Source of the DNA: an uncultured Collinsella sp.
Lineage (GTDB): Bacteria > Actinomycetota > Coriobacteriia > Coriobacteriales > Coriobacteriaceae
DNA: 64,000 nt
NCBI GenBank assembly: GCA_900757185.1
Contig: CAAEMX010000060.1
Location: 1 to 64,000, forward strand
Reading direction: 5' to 3'
This document shows, one piece after another, positions 44,463-53,021 of the stretch (positions within the stretch are counted from its first letter, which is position 1; every line of letters begins with the position of its first letter). The notes under the pieces were generated by a model that was given only the letters and a program-made list of their open reading frames with translations, was not told the DNA's origin and ran no database searches. The translations under genes and the position numbers were made by a program.

Positions 44463-44504
44463 CAGTTCGGCGACACCGCGAGCGACATAATTTTCCTCAT
44501 CAAA

Positions 44505-44546
44505 AAGAAAAGCCGCCGATTCGATATAGCGAAATCGGCGGTTTTG
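44505..44546. terminator. Bidirectional terminator between silent cassettes and hsdS
   Basis: AGCCGCCGATTCG pairs with CGAAATCGGCGGT; A-rich and T-rich flanks allow stopping on both strands. It closes the hsdM-hsdS operon. Confidence 0.8.
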
Positions 44547-44579
44547 GGGCTCGAAACTAGAAACAACTCACGGTGGTTG

Positions 44580-45773
44580 TTAAACAAACATCCTATCCAA
44601 CAGCGATTTCTTAGTATTCCTCAATAACTCAAGCTTACGCTGATGAAGGGTGATGAGGTTATCTATTGAATCGATTGCCGTCCCTATAGCTCGCTGTTCG
44701 TCCAAAGACGGCACTAAGGTCGACTCTTCGAGGAAGTCGGACGACACAAGCTCATGCATCATGGTGGATGCTTTTGTGGAGCGCGTTAAAACGTCCTTCA
44801 TCAGTTTCTCGTTGTTGATGGCGTGCTTCCAGTAAGAGAGATCAAGATTATTGCCAACAGGTCGAAATACCTTGAAGACGTGGGAGACTATGCCATCGCC
44901 AATTGTGTTTTCAACGAAACGGCCATGGGCAAAACGCTTGCTTCGATTGCCTTCAAAGGCGATATCACCGAGACGCATTACATTGTAAGTTGCTAAATAC
45001 GAGTCCTCAGTCACGTATACGACAGAATTGAAATACATGTTCGCAACGGAAATTATCCTATCGCGGCCGAAGCTCATATCGTTCTTTTCAGATACAGGTC
45101 GATATAGTTCCCCGAACTTACGCTGTTCCCAAGGGTCAGTAAAGCCGGCGAAGCGGATTTCGGGGAATCGCTCACCCGGTTTGGGAAACATCTTATCAAG
45201 CATCGATTTCTTTAACTGAACAAGTTTCTCAAACTTACGCTGATGAAGGGTGATGAGGTTATCGAGTTTGGCAAAGAATTGGCCGATTACTTTTTGTTCT
45301 CTATCGTCAGGGATAGTGACTTCTGCGCTCAGTAAGTCCTTGTTGTAAAGCCGCTTAATCGTGCTTCCCTCTAAGCCCCATTCAATTTGCGAGTATAAAG
45401 GCTTGAGAAATGCATCGTTCAATCTATGATCATGTTCGAGCCATACAATGTTTGAGTCTTGAAAATATGCCTTTTCACCTTGGTATTCAACAATCCGCCC
45501 GATACTTCCTGCAGCCGATATCAATAACGTACCCGGGGCTGGATACGGATAGGTACGCTTGAAGTCTTCAAACAGCTCATTAGAGATGAAGGCATCTGGA
45601 TCCGCACCAAAAGTTCCGATCTTAAAGAACGGAACATCACCCTGCTCCGAAGTTTGTTCTTTGTATATGCGCTTGCACATGGCAACAGAACCAAATTCCC
45701 CCAACTTACGCTGTTCCCAAGGGTCAATGAAGCCGGCGAAGCGGATTTCGGGCACATTGATCTTTTCCGCCAT
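44580..45773 (-). CDS. hsdS: Type I restriction specificity subunit S (expressed copy)
   Basis: The 397-aa subunit sets the DNA target of the methylase and nuclease. Two recognition domains (T1 and T2) lie between repeated spacers: FAGFIDPWEQRKLG - T1 - LDNLITLHQRK, a helical linker, FAGFTDPWEQRKLG - T2 - IDNLITLHQRKLELL. The ATG at 45773 follows GGGAGGTG and starts one base after the upstream stop. The R1 and R2 repeats within it match silent cassettes nearby. Other domain pairs are expected in the population. Confidence 0.93.
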   Translation of the reverse strand: MAEKINVPEIRFAGFIDPWEQRKLGEFGSVAMCKRIYKEQTSEQGDVPFFKIGTFGADPDAFISNELFEDFKRTYPYPAPGTLLISAAGSIGRIVEYQGEKAYFQDSNIVWLEHDHRLNDAFLKPLYSQIEWGLEGSTIKRLYNKDLLSAEVTIPDDREQKVIGQFFAKLDNLITLHQRKFEKLVQLKKSMLDKMFPKPGERFPEIRFAGFTDPWEQRKFGELYRPVSEKNDMSFGRDRIISVANMYFNSVVYVTEDSYLATYNVMRLGDIAFEGNRSKRFAHGRFVENTIGDGIVSHVFKVFRPVGNNLDLSYWKHAINNEKLMKDVLTRSTKASTMMHELVSSDFLEESTLVPSLDEQRAIGTAIDSIDNLITLHQRKLELLRNTKKSLLDRMFV

Positions 45774-45774
45774 G

Positions 45775-46959
45775 CTATTCACCTCCCAACAGTTTCCGCA
45801 GCTCGGTAATACCCGCCATATCGTGCTCGTTGCCCGTGAGCTGGCCCAGCATCGCTGCCAACTCGTTTTCCGCCTCAGTAATCTGGTTGCATACGTCCGA
45901 ATAGGTTGTCGCGTACTTTGTGTTCAGTGCGACAATCTTTGCGATGAAATCGCTTACGACGGCATTGGGCAGCTCGAGCAAATCAGATTGCAGCGGCTCA
46001 ATCCACTTTGCAGCAAGCAATTCGTCGCATTGGGCGTCGGTCAAACCCTCGATAACCTCCCTGGTCTTCTCCTCGAGCGCAAGCTTCGCTTCCTTATTTG
46101 CTTTCTTGAGTGACTTCTCCTCGGCGAGGAGCTCCTTCGCTTGTGCAAGGACGTATTCAAAGCTATCGGTGGGAAAGCCTACTGCCAGCTTTAGCTTCCC
46201 TATATAGGATGCAACCTTTGCTTTGCCGTAAGTTCCGTCTTTGTTTGACTCCATTTCCTGCCAGGAAACCTCAGGGTGCTTTTCAATGAAGGCTAGCTTT
46301 TCTTGCTTTTTTGCTTTTCGATCAAGAAGTTTCAAATATTCTTCCAGGTCATGAATCGCTGGAGAGGAGATATATTTCATCTCGCTGTTAAGATGGGCAT
46401 TGATTTCTTTGAGGACGAATGCATCGTTTGAATCGTTAATCACTGGAGAGTCGAGCTGCTCGGCGTCCAAGGAATCAATCAATTCAGAACAAGATGAGGA
46501 TATGGCGGACAGCCTCACCTCCATCGAGTCTATTTTGGCAACTTCGGCTGTGAGTATGTGGCTTTGCACTAGCTCGAACGGGAGTACATGACCAATCCAG
46601 CCGTCCTGAACTTCAGTTTCCTTTCCGTCTTTCTTTTTTATCACCATATTCGGATCGACTTTGCGCACGGCCCCTTTACCCTCGGTTTGGATAATCTCGA
46701 GGTCACCGGAGATGCCCGTCCATGCATCGTCGAGAGCTTGATAGGCATCATATCCGTCAACAAGCGCGACACCATGAAGGGCATCGCGAAGCCGTGCTGC
46801 AATACGTTCTTCTTCGGCCACGGAATCGACCTGCAACGCGCCATCAACCAATCGCTTTCGCAATTCCTCAGGCAGATGGGCCAGCGTATCCCGATAGCCG
46901 CCCAGAAATGAGACGACGTCGGCGTTGGCCTTCACCGTTGCTGCCACGTCGTCCGTCAC
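45775..46959 (-). pseudogene. hsdM: C-terminal part of HsdM after an in-frame amber codon
   Basis: The 394-aa frame equals the C-terminal region of long HsdM proteins: an N-terminal linker, KKDGKETEVQDGWIGHVLPF, a coiled-coil-rich part with EEKSLKKANKEAKLALEEK and the end ELAAMLGQLTGNEHDMAGIT. It is in the same frame as the upstream HsdM part; only one TAG (46984-46986) separates them. Separate translation from the ATG at 46959 would need its own ribosome site, which is not strong. Confidence 0.8.
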
Positions 46960-46983
46960 GGAAGCAAGGCACGACCCACCGTC

Positions 46984-48534
46984 CTAACCGTACAGTTGGC
47001 TCTTCAGACTCGGCCACACCTTCCAGTAGTGGTCGAGAGCGTCGACCTCGGCCTTCGGAACTCCCCCGAACATGGTGGCGTACACGTCCCAGCTTTCAGC
47101 AACTTCGGACGAATCAACATAGCGCGGAATGTTGAGGTTGTAATCGTTGGCGCGTATCTCGTCGATGGTCACCAGGCGACTGAACTTGTCGATGGTCGCT
47201 TCAGTCGTGACTGCGTCCACGATGCGACGTATATCGCTCGCGCGCAGTTTGTTGTTTTTGCCTTCCTTCACAAAGTGCTTCGACGCATCCACGACCAGCA
47301 CGTCGCTGCTCTCGCGCTGCTTGCGGAGTACCATGACGATTGTCGGGATGCCGGTGCCGAAGAAAATGTTGGCGGGAAGCCCGATAATTGCCTGAATATG
47401 GCGGTTCTCCACCAGGTTCTTGCGGATGGTGCCCTCCTCGCCGCCGCGGAACAGCACGCCATGGGGCAGAACGATGCACATGATGCCGTCGGGGCGCAAG
47501 TGGTACAAATCATGCAAGAGGAAGGCATAGTCGGCTTTGGATTTGGGGGCAACGCCGAACTTGAAGCGCGGATCGAGTTCTTTGTCTTCCGGATCCCAGT
47601 TTTGGGAGTAGGGCGGATTCGACACCACGGCATCGACGAACAGTGGATTGTAGGTCTCATCCTTGTTCTCGACCGTATCGAACCAAGGCCAATCGTCTTC
47701 GAGCGTATCGCCATTGCGCGCCACGATGTTGTCGGGGAGTATTCCGCGCATGACCAGATTCATGCGCGTGAGGTTGTACGTGTTCTCCTTAAGCTCCTGC
47801 GCATAATACTTGATGGAGTTTGGGTCGCCGTTGCGTCGCGCCACTGCCTTGCCGATATTGATAAGCAGCGAGCCCGATCCGCTCGTGGGGTCGTAGATGG
47901 TGATGCTTTCACGTCCGGCCAGGTGCCATGAGACAATCTCGCTCATGAGCATGGACACTTCGTGCGGCGTGTAGAACTCGCCGGCTTTCTTACCGGCGTT
48001 GGCGGCGAAGTTGCTGATGAGGTACTCGTAAATGAAGCCGAGCACGTCGTAGTCCTGGCGACCGTCCATCGGGATGTCTTTGATGAGATAGATGAGGTCG
48101 CGAGCAGCCTTGGACTGGCTTCGTGCGTCGGTGCCGAGTTTGGAAAGACCGGTCTGCAGCGTGTCGAAGATGCCGTCGAAGACACGCTTGCGGGCAGGAT
48201 CAATATTGCGGCTAAAGGCGGAGAGGGCGTCGCGAACGTTCGAAATCTCGAAGTCGCCGCCCTTGGCGATCCAGGTGGAGAAGAGGTTCTCATAGGCGAT
48301 GAAGTAGCCGCACTCGCCCTTGACGAACTCGACCGTTTCCTCGTCGTCTTCCACGAGGCTTGGCAGGTCTTCCTCATCGAAATCGCGTGCCTTCAGGCGG
48401 GCGATTTCGGTTTCGGAGAGAAACTTGTAGAAGATGAAGCCCAGAATATAGTCCTTGTATTCGTTTGCTTCGATTTTCGAGCGCATCTTGTTGGCGGATT
48501 CCCATATCTTTGATGCCAATTGCTGCTTGTTCAT
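46984..48534 (-). CDS. hsdM: Type I DNA methyltransferase subunit M, N-terminal and catalytic part
   Basis: 516 residues with an N-terminal HsdM domain (MNKQQLASKIWESANKMRSK), the SAM loop DPTSGSGSL (215-223), NPPY (306-309) of an N6-adenine methylase, and an FYTPHEVSMLM pattern. The frame ends at TAG after SLKSQLYG, where homologues continue into a C-terminal domain. The catalytic core is complete, but the part that contacts HsdS may be missing unless the stop is read through. The operon runs RHH - GIY-YIG - hsdM - hsdS. Confidence 0.9.
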   Translation of the reverse strand: MNKQQLASKIWESANKMRSKIEANEYKDYILGFIFYKFLSETEIARLKARDFDEEDLPSLVEDDEETVEFVKGECGYFIAYENLFSTWIAKGGDFEISNVRDALSAFSRNIDPARKRVFDGIFDTLQTGLSKLGTDARSQSKAARDLIYLIKDIPMDGRQDYDVLGFIYEYLISNFAANAGKKAGEFYTPHEVSMLMSEIVSWHLAGRESITIYDPTSGSGSLLINIGKAVARRNGDPNSIKYYAQELKENTYNLTRMNLVMRGILPDNIVARNGDTLEDDWPWFDTVENKDETYNPLFVDAVVSNPPYSQNWDPEDKELDPRFKFGVAPKSKADYAFLLHDLYHLRPDGIMCIVLPHGVLFRGGEEGTIRKNLVENRHIQAIIGLPANIFFGTGIPTIVMVLRKQRESSDVLVVDASKHFVKEGKNNKLRASDIRRIVDAVTTEATIDKFSRLVTIDEIRANDYNLNIPRYVDSSEVAESWDVYATMFGGVPKAEVDALDHYWKVWPSLKSQLYG

Positions 48535-49368
48535 CTAGTTTTCCTCGCTTCTATAGACTTGGTTGAGCGTTTCTCCGTCGTCGCTTACCCATTCGGTCCA
48601 GCCGTTCTGGCTGCCACCGAGCACGAACACCGCCGCGGCGCTGGGCGTCGGGAACTCGAGATCTTCGGCGAGCTCTGCGATACCGCCCGAATCGCCGAAG
48701 ATCTCCCTGCGCGCGGCCGCGACGGCCACGTTTTTCAGCACGGGTCTCGAGAGATTCACTTTCGAGCCAGCGAGCACGGTGAAGTGCCCGGTGGCCTTGT
48801 CGTAGTGTCCCGCCCCGCGTATGCCGTTCTTCTTCGTGTGGAAGATCGCCGGCGCACCCGCCGGACCCTGTTCGACTCTGTCGAGGTCGTATCCCAGAGC
48901 TGCCATCCTGAAGAGGATCCTATCGTGCAGGCGTTCGACGGCCTCTTCCTTGTACGGGTCGACGTAGGGCTTGGGCGTCGTCGAGTTGTCGGTCTCGTAC
49001 GAGCCGTGGGTACGCACATACTCGATGGCCTTCGCCTCGAGGACGTCCAGTGCGTCCCTGCTGATGTTCTGGTCGTCATCGAGAAACATGACAGCCTTGT
49101 TCCAGAACTCCTTCTTCGCCTTGTGCGCGTCGAGCCGGGCGATGCCCTGGGTCGTCTGCCCGGCATAGACGCGGCTCACGTTGCCGTGGTCCTCGTCGAG
49201 TAGGTAGTAGACGCCGCGCTGCGGGATGTTCGGCAGCGACTTCGCCTCGGCGAGGTCTTCCCTCGGAACGATGACGGTCACGAGCGACTCGCCGTCGATG
49301 CGACAGATGCGGATGCGGTCAGGCCGCGCGTCTATGAGCTGGACGGTGAGAGTCTTAACCCTGACCAT
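48535..49368 (-). CDS. GIY-YIG nuclease-like protein with DUF4357
   Basis: 277 aa from the ATG at 49368. The N-terminal GIY-YIG core shows GVYYLLDEDHG, VYAGQTTQGIARL and a later Glu (LEAKAIEYV); the C-terminus (about 185-270) resembles DUF4357, with GAPAIFHTKKNGIRGAGHYD. The stop is directly before hsdM. Proteins of this type occur beside type I restriction systems; its function there is not established. The frame extends upstream but is not conserved there. Confidence 0.75.
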   Translation of the reverse strand: MVRVKTLTVQLIDARPDRIRICRIDGESLVTVIVPREDLAEAKSLPNIPQRGVYYLLDEDHGNVSRVYAGQTTQGIARLDAHKAKKEFWNKAVMFLDDDQNISRDALDVLEAKAIEYVRTHGSYETDNSTTPKPYVDPYKEEAVERLHDRILFRMAALGYDLDRVEQGPAGAPAIFHTKKNGIRGAGHYDKATGHFTVLAGSKVNLSRPVLKNVAVAAARREIFGDSGGIAELAEDLEFPTPSAAAVFVLGGSQNGWTEWVSDDGETLNQVYRSEEN

Positions 49369-49370
49369 GC

Positions 49371-49583
49371 TCACGTCCCCTTCTTTGCGAGCTCTTCGAT
49401 CATGCAGGTGCGCACGAAGGCGGAGAAGCTCATGCCCCGCAGGGCCGCCTCCTCCTTCGCCGCGTCGCGCAAGGTGTCGGGGATGCGCAGGGTCACGGAG
49501 ACCTGGTTGCCGTCCACCAGGAAGCTCCTGATCTCGGTCTCGTCGGGATTGCTCTTGATGAGCTCCTTGTAGCTGTCGGGCAT
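49371..49583 (-). CDS. Ribbon-helix-helix-like small protein
   Basis: 70 aa from the ATG at 49583. The C-terminal half has VSVTLRIPDTLRDAAKEEAA, then GMSFSAFVRTCMIEEL, the pattern of Arc/MetJ-like ribbon-helix-helix DNA-binding proteins. It lies two bases upstream of the GIY-YIG gene, so it could be the operon's own repressor or an antitoxin. GGGAGC is upstream of the start; an ATG four codons earlier is possible. Confidence 0.6.
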   Translation of the reverse strand: MPDSYKELIKSNPDETEIRSFLVDGNQVSVTLRIPDTLRDAAKEEAALRGMSFSAFVRTCMIEELAKKGT

Positions 49584-49763
49584 CTGCGCTCCCATCGCTC
49601 GAAATGCAATACAAATGCGTTTACAGAATTATAGCGTTGCATTGCTGGCGACTGTTGAGGCGAACGGGTGAACGGCAATATGGTCAGGCGTGGAATCAAA
49701 GAGCCAGGCAGGGACAATCCTGCCAACAACGATGTCGCGGTCTCGCGTGGCGGGTGCGTTCGC

Positions 49764-50186
49764 TTACACTCCCGCAATCCCGCGCGCTGCACTCAGCAGC
49801 TCGTACTCCCTCTGGCTCCACTGGTGCAGTCTCGCCGCGTCGACGGCATTGCGACACAGGTCCAAAAACACCTCGGCGCCCTCGCAGAAGCACTCGCGGG
49901 CAAAGTCACCCGAGCCGCTTGCGACGCACGCGCCGTCGGCAAACAGCTTCCAACTCGACGGCTCGTGCGAGTCGTCTCCGAGCAGCTTGATCTGCAGAAC
50001 ATGCGGGTTGCCAGCAGCACAGAGCTCTTCCTCGAGCTTCTGTACCGTAAAGCGCATCTGGTGGGAGAGGCTGCTCTTGACCATGGCCGAGGCATAGCCG
50101 CTCGGCCCGTCCAGGAGATGAATTCGTTTTGGCTTGGCTGCCAGGTTGTGGAAGTTGCGCTCACTGCGCACGGAGAAATTGTCCAT
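49764..50186 (-). CDS. Hypothetical protein of 140 aa
   Basis: I do not recognise the family. From the ATG at 50186 the product starts MDNFSVRSERNFHNLAAKPK and is soluble with no membrane segment; it contains QMRFTVQKLEEELCAAG and several cysteines. AAAGGAG lies six bases upstream, which supports translation. It sits between the restriction operon and an ATPase gene. Confidence 0.55.
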   Translation of the reverse strand: MDNFSVRSERNFHNLAAKPKRIHLLDGPSGYASAMVKSSLSHQMRFTVQKLEEELCAAGNPHVLQIKLLGDDSHEPSSWKLFADGACVASGSGDFARECFCEGAEVFLDLCRNAVDAARLHQWSQREYELLSAARGIAGV

Positions 50187-50404
50187 ACGGACTCCTTTCA
50201 TCGATGTTGGCAGGGCCACCGTGCCTCTTGGCCGGTTGGCGTCGGGATCGTGGAGCCAACTCTCTACCCCGACTCTGGATAAAACGCGCCCGCTCCTTGC
50301 GGGCACGATGGAGTCTATCAGCGCGCGCGGACAGAAATCAAGCGCCGCCTGCGAAATGACGTGCAAGCGACGCTTGATTTCGCCGGCTGCTGCTAGGCTT
50401 AAAT
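50187..50404. other. Intergenic stretch, no gene seen
   Basis: It lies between the starts of two divergent genes. No clear promoter pair or hairpin stands out before the iterons begin at 50405. Confidence 0.4.
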
Positions 50405-50520
50405 CCGAAAAAGTGTCGAAATATCCTGCATATAAGTACGGAAAAATGTCGAAATACACACTTTAAAGCTTCGAAAAAGTGTCGAAATAAGCATCTAACA
50501 ACCACGGAAAAGTGTATCCT
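50405..50520. repeat. Four iterons with exact 33-bp spacing
   Basis: CGAAAAAGTGTCGAAATA and close variants begin at 50406, 50439, 50472 and 50505, spaced exactly 33 bp; the fourth is shortened to CGGAAAAGTGTA. They lie just upstream of the ATPase gene start. This resembles binding sites of a repressor or replication-like protein. Confidence 0.85.
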
Positions 50521-50554
50521 AGTGCTAAAACAGCACGTAATAAGGGGTGCGCTT

Positions 50555-51877
50555 ATGCTACAGAGAAAAGCGAAAGCACGGTTTGAATCTTGGCTTGCCT
50601 CGTCGCCTAACAAGGCTCTTTTGGTCAAGGGTGCCCGACAGGTAGGAAAGTCATATTTGGTCAACGTCTTTGCAAACGAATCGTTCGAAAACGTCGTGAC
50701 GTTCGACCTTATCGCCGACGCGTCCGTGCGCGATTCGTTTTTGGCGGCGAAAAGTGCGGACGAACTGCTTATGCGCATGTCTATTGCTGCAACGCAGCCG
50801 ATGGTTGCGAACAAGACCGTTGTGGTTATCGACGAGGTGCAGCGATGCCCCAACGTAGTGACGTTTATCAAATATCTGGTCCAGCGCGGCGACTTTCGAT
50901 ACATCCTTACCGGATCGCTCCTTGGCGTTGAGCTCGAGGGCATCGATTCCCTGCCGGTGGGGTATGTCGAGCAGGTCCAGATGTACCCGCTCGACTTTGA
51001 GGAGTTTTGCTGGGCAAATGGCGTTGGCGCCAGCGTGTTTGACATGCTCAGAGGCTGTCTAAAGGATGAGGGGGAGCTCCCCGGCTATCTGTATGACCGC
51101 TTGCTCGATCTGTTCCATCAGTATGTGGTGGTGGGGGGCATGCCCGACGCGGTCAATTCCTTCTTGGCGACGTGCAATGTCGACGAGGTTCGAAACATCC
51201 ATCGTGATCTTCACGCCCTGTATCGCGATGACATCGCAAAGTACGCTCCGCCTGAGCTACGCTTGGTTATTCGCGATATCTATGATCTGATTCCCAGCGA
51301 GGCCGGCTCCAAAAACAAGCGATTCAAACTGTCATCGATTAACGGTGTCAAACGTTTTTCGCAGGTGACAGATCATTTTCTCTGGCTATCGGAGGCGGGT
51401 GTCGCGCTTCCCGTGTATAACGTAACGGCGCCCGTGGCACCCCTTTTATTGGGGGAGCAACGAAATCTGTTCAAGCTGTTTTACTTGGACACCGGAATGC
51501 TCATGTCGTCGTATTCCAAAAGGGTCGCCCAGGGCGTTTTTGATGGGGAGGCGGAAGACGCCTTTGGCATGAACATGGGGGCGGCGTTTGAGGGCTTCGT
51601 TGCCCAAGAGCTCAAAGCCCACGGATTCAGATTGCGCTACTTTACGTCTAAAAAAGTCGGCGAGCTCGATTTTGTGGAGGAGACGCTCGATGGGGAAGTG
51701 TTTGCCATCGAGGTCAAATCGGGCAAGAGCTTTAGGTCCCACGCGGCGCTCGATAACGCACTGGCAACGAAGGGCTACGGAATCGATCGCGCCCTGGTAC
51801 TTGCGGAATGTAATCTTCACCGCGATGGTGACGTGCTGTATCTGCCCATCTTTATGGCAGGGCTTTTGGAGCCGTAA
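50555..51877 (+). CDS. AAA ATPase with DUF4143
   Basis: 440 aa: AAA_14 ATPase with GARQVGKS (26-33) and VVVIDEVQ, then a DUF4143 region with the PD-(D/E)xK-like GELDFV...FAIEVKSGK pattern near residue 380. The substrate is not known; such genes are common and often strain-specific. The ATG at 50555 was chosen over one 11 codons upstream because of the GGGG-containing site. The iterons end 35 nt upstream. Confidence 0.88.
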   Translation: MLQRKAKARFESWLASSPNKALLVKGARQVGKSYLVNVFANESFENVVTFDLIADASVRDSFLAAKSADELLMRMSIAATQPMVANKTVVVIDEVQRCPNVVTFIKYLVQRGDFRYILTGSLLGVELEGIDSLPVGYVEQVQMYPLDFEEFCWANGVGASVFDMLRGCLKDEGELPGYLYDRLLDLFHQYVVVGGMPDAVNSFLATCNVDEVRNIHRDLHALYRDDIAKYAPPELRLVIRDIYDLIPSEAGSKNKRFKLSSINGVKRFSQVTDHFLWLSEAGVALPVYNVTAPVAPLLLGEQRNLFKLFYLDTGMLMSSYSKRVAQGVFDGEAEDAFGMNMGAAFEGFVAQELKAHGFRLRYFTSKKVGELDFVEETLDGEVFAIEVKSGKSFRSHAALDNALATKGYGIDRALVLAECNLHRDGDVLYLPIFMAGLLEP

Positions 51878-51914
51878 CATGCCGCCGGCTCTTCCGGCCC
51901 TCCCTTAACCCTCG

Positions 51915-52898
51915 CTACTCGTCTCCGTCGTTGGGGTCGCCCTTGAGGGTGTTGATGTCCAGATACTCGTTATCGTCCTCTTTTTGCTGGGTCTCCGACT
52001 CCGCTTGGGTGGGGCCGGAGAACAGCCGGAATCCCTCAAACGCAATGACACCGAGCAGGGCAATGACAATGGCGATAAAGGCAACCTTGACTGCCTGCGG
52101 AAATTCCGAAAAACGCAGCGACTTTTCCTCGGCGTAATAATCGGCGAAGCGCTCTTCGCCCGTGCTTTTGGTATACGCCGGTGCGGACGCGGCCTCCGGG
52201 TCATATTCCGGTGCAGGCGTGGCGGCGTACGGATCGTTGAGATAATCGCTCGATGTGGTGCCATAATCCTCGGTCTCGATGCGACCGGCGTCAGCATAGC
52301 CATCGGAATAATCGGAATATGCCGCACCGCCCTCATAGCCCGCGGCGCTCGTGTTGGCGGCAAAAAGCGGCTTAACTGGAACGTCGAGCGCCGGCATGCC
52401 GGTAGAGGTCTCATCCAGATCGGCTGCAGCCCAGGAATCGTAGGCAACCTGATGGGCAACGGGCTCATCGAGCCTTGTGACCGGAGGCTTGCGTGCCGCA
52501 GGAACAGGCAACTGCCGGGCGCTGTACATAACGGTGCTGTCGGCCGATTTGCCCTGCGTCGCTGCAGCGAGAAACGCCGCCGTCTCGGACGGGTCGCTTG
52601 CGGGGCGGGGAGTGGGCGTGGGCGCCGAAGTGGGTGTGGGCGCAGACGCGGGCGTCGAAACAGGCGACTGCGCAGGAGCCGGCGCAGATGCGGGCTTAGG
52701 CGCAAGTGCGGGATTGGGGCTTGACGGGCGAGCCCCGCCGCCCATGAGTTCGTCGGCGGTCCACGGGCGATCATCCATCACGTCGTCAAGGCTCAGCGAA
52801 AACAGGTCGTCTTCACCCTCATCGAACATGCGGTGCACATGTCCACCAATTGCCGGAATCAATCCGCGACCGGTGCATGATGCCTTGCTCAACGCCAT
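51915..52898 (-). CDS. Proline/alanine-rich protein with one C-terminal membrane segment
   Basis: 327 aa from the ATG at 52898. An acidic N-terminus is followed by a low-complexity Pro-Ala-Thr-Ser region (about 60-110), then Tyr/Asp-rich sequence (about 190-250) and a single membrane span (VAFIAIVIALLGVIAFEGF) about 40 residues from the end. It could be membrane-anchored with its long N-terminal part in the cytoplasm. No known domain was recognised. It is possibly core genome rather than island. Confidence 0.6.
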   Translation of the reverse strand: MALSKASCTGRGLIPAIGGHVHRMFDEGEDDLFSLSLDDVMDDRPWTADELMGGGARPSSPNPALAPKPASAPAPAQSPVSTPASAPTPTSAPTPTPRPASDPSETAAFLAAATQGKSADSTVMYSARQLPVPAARKPPVTRLDEPVAHQVAYDSWAAADLDETSTGMPALDVPVKPLFAANTSAAGYEGGAAYSDYSDGYADAGRIETEDYGTTSSDYLNDPYAATPAPEYDPEAASAPAYTKSTGEERFADYYAEEKSLRFSEFPQAVKVAFIAIVIALLGVIAFEGFRLFSGPTQAESETQQKEDDNEYLDINTLKGDPNDGDE

Positions 52899-53021
52899 TC
52901 TGTTCCACCCTTTCGAAATACTAATGACATCGATTATATGGAACTTCCCAAGCGGCTCGGTCTTGGATTCGAGCTTTCCAGAACTCGCGCCCAAAAGGGG
53001 AGGGGCAATCTAGGCGAGTGC

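Noticed and set aside
46984..46986. Stop in hsdM as a selenocysteine or pyrrolysine site
   Set aside because: The codon is TAG, not TGA, so not selenocysteine; pyrrolysine is not expected in HsdM and no pyl genes are in the window.
48520..49203. Plus-strand ORF across the GIY-YIG gene
   Set aside because: Antisense shadow; the minus-strand frame has clear GIY-YIG motifs.
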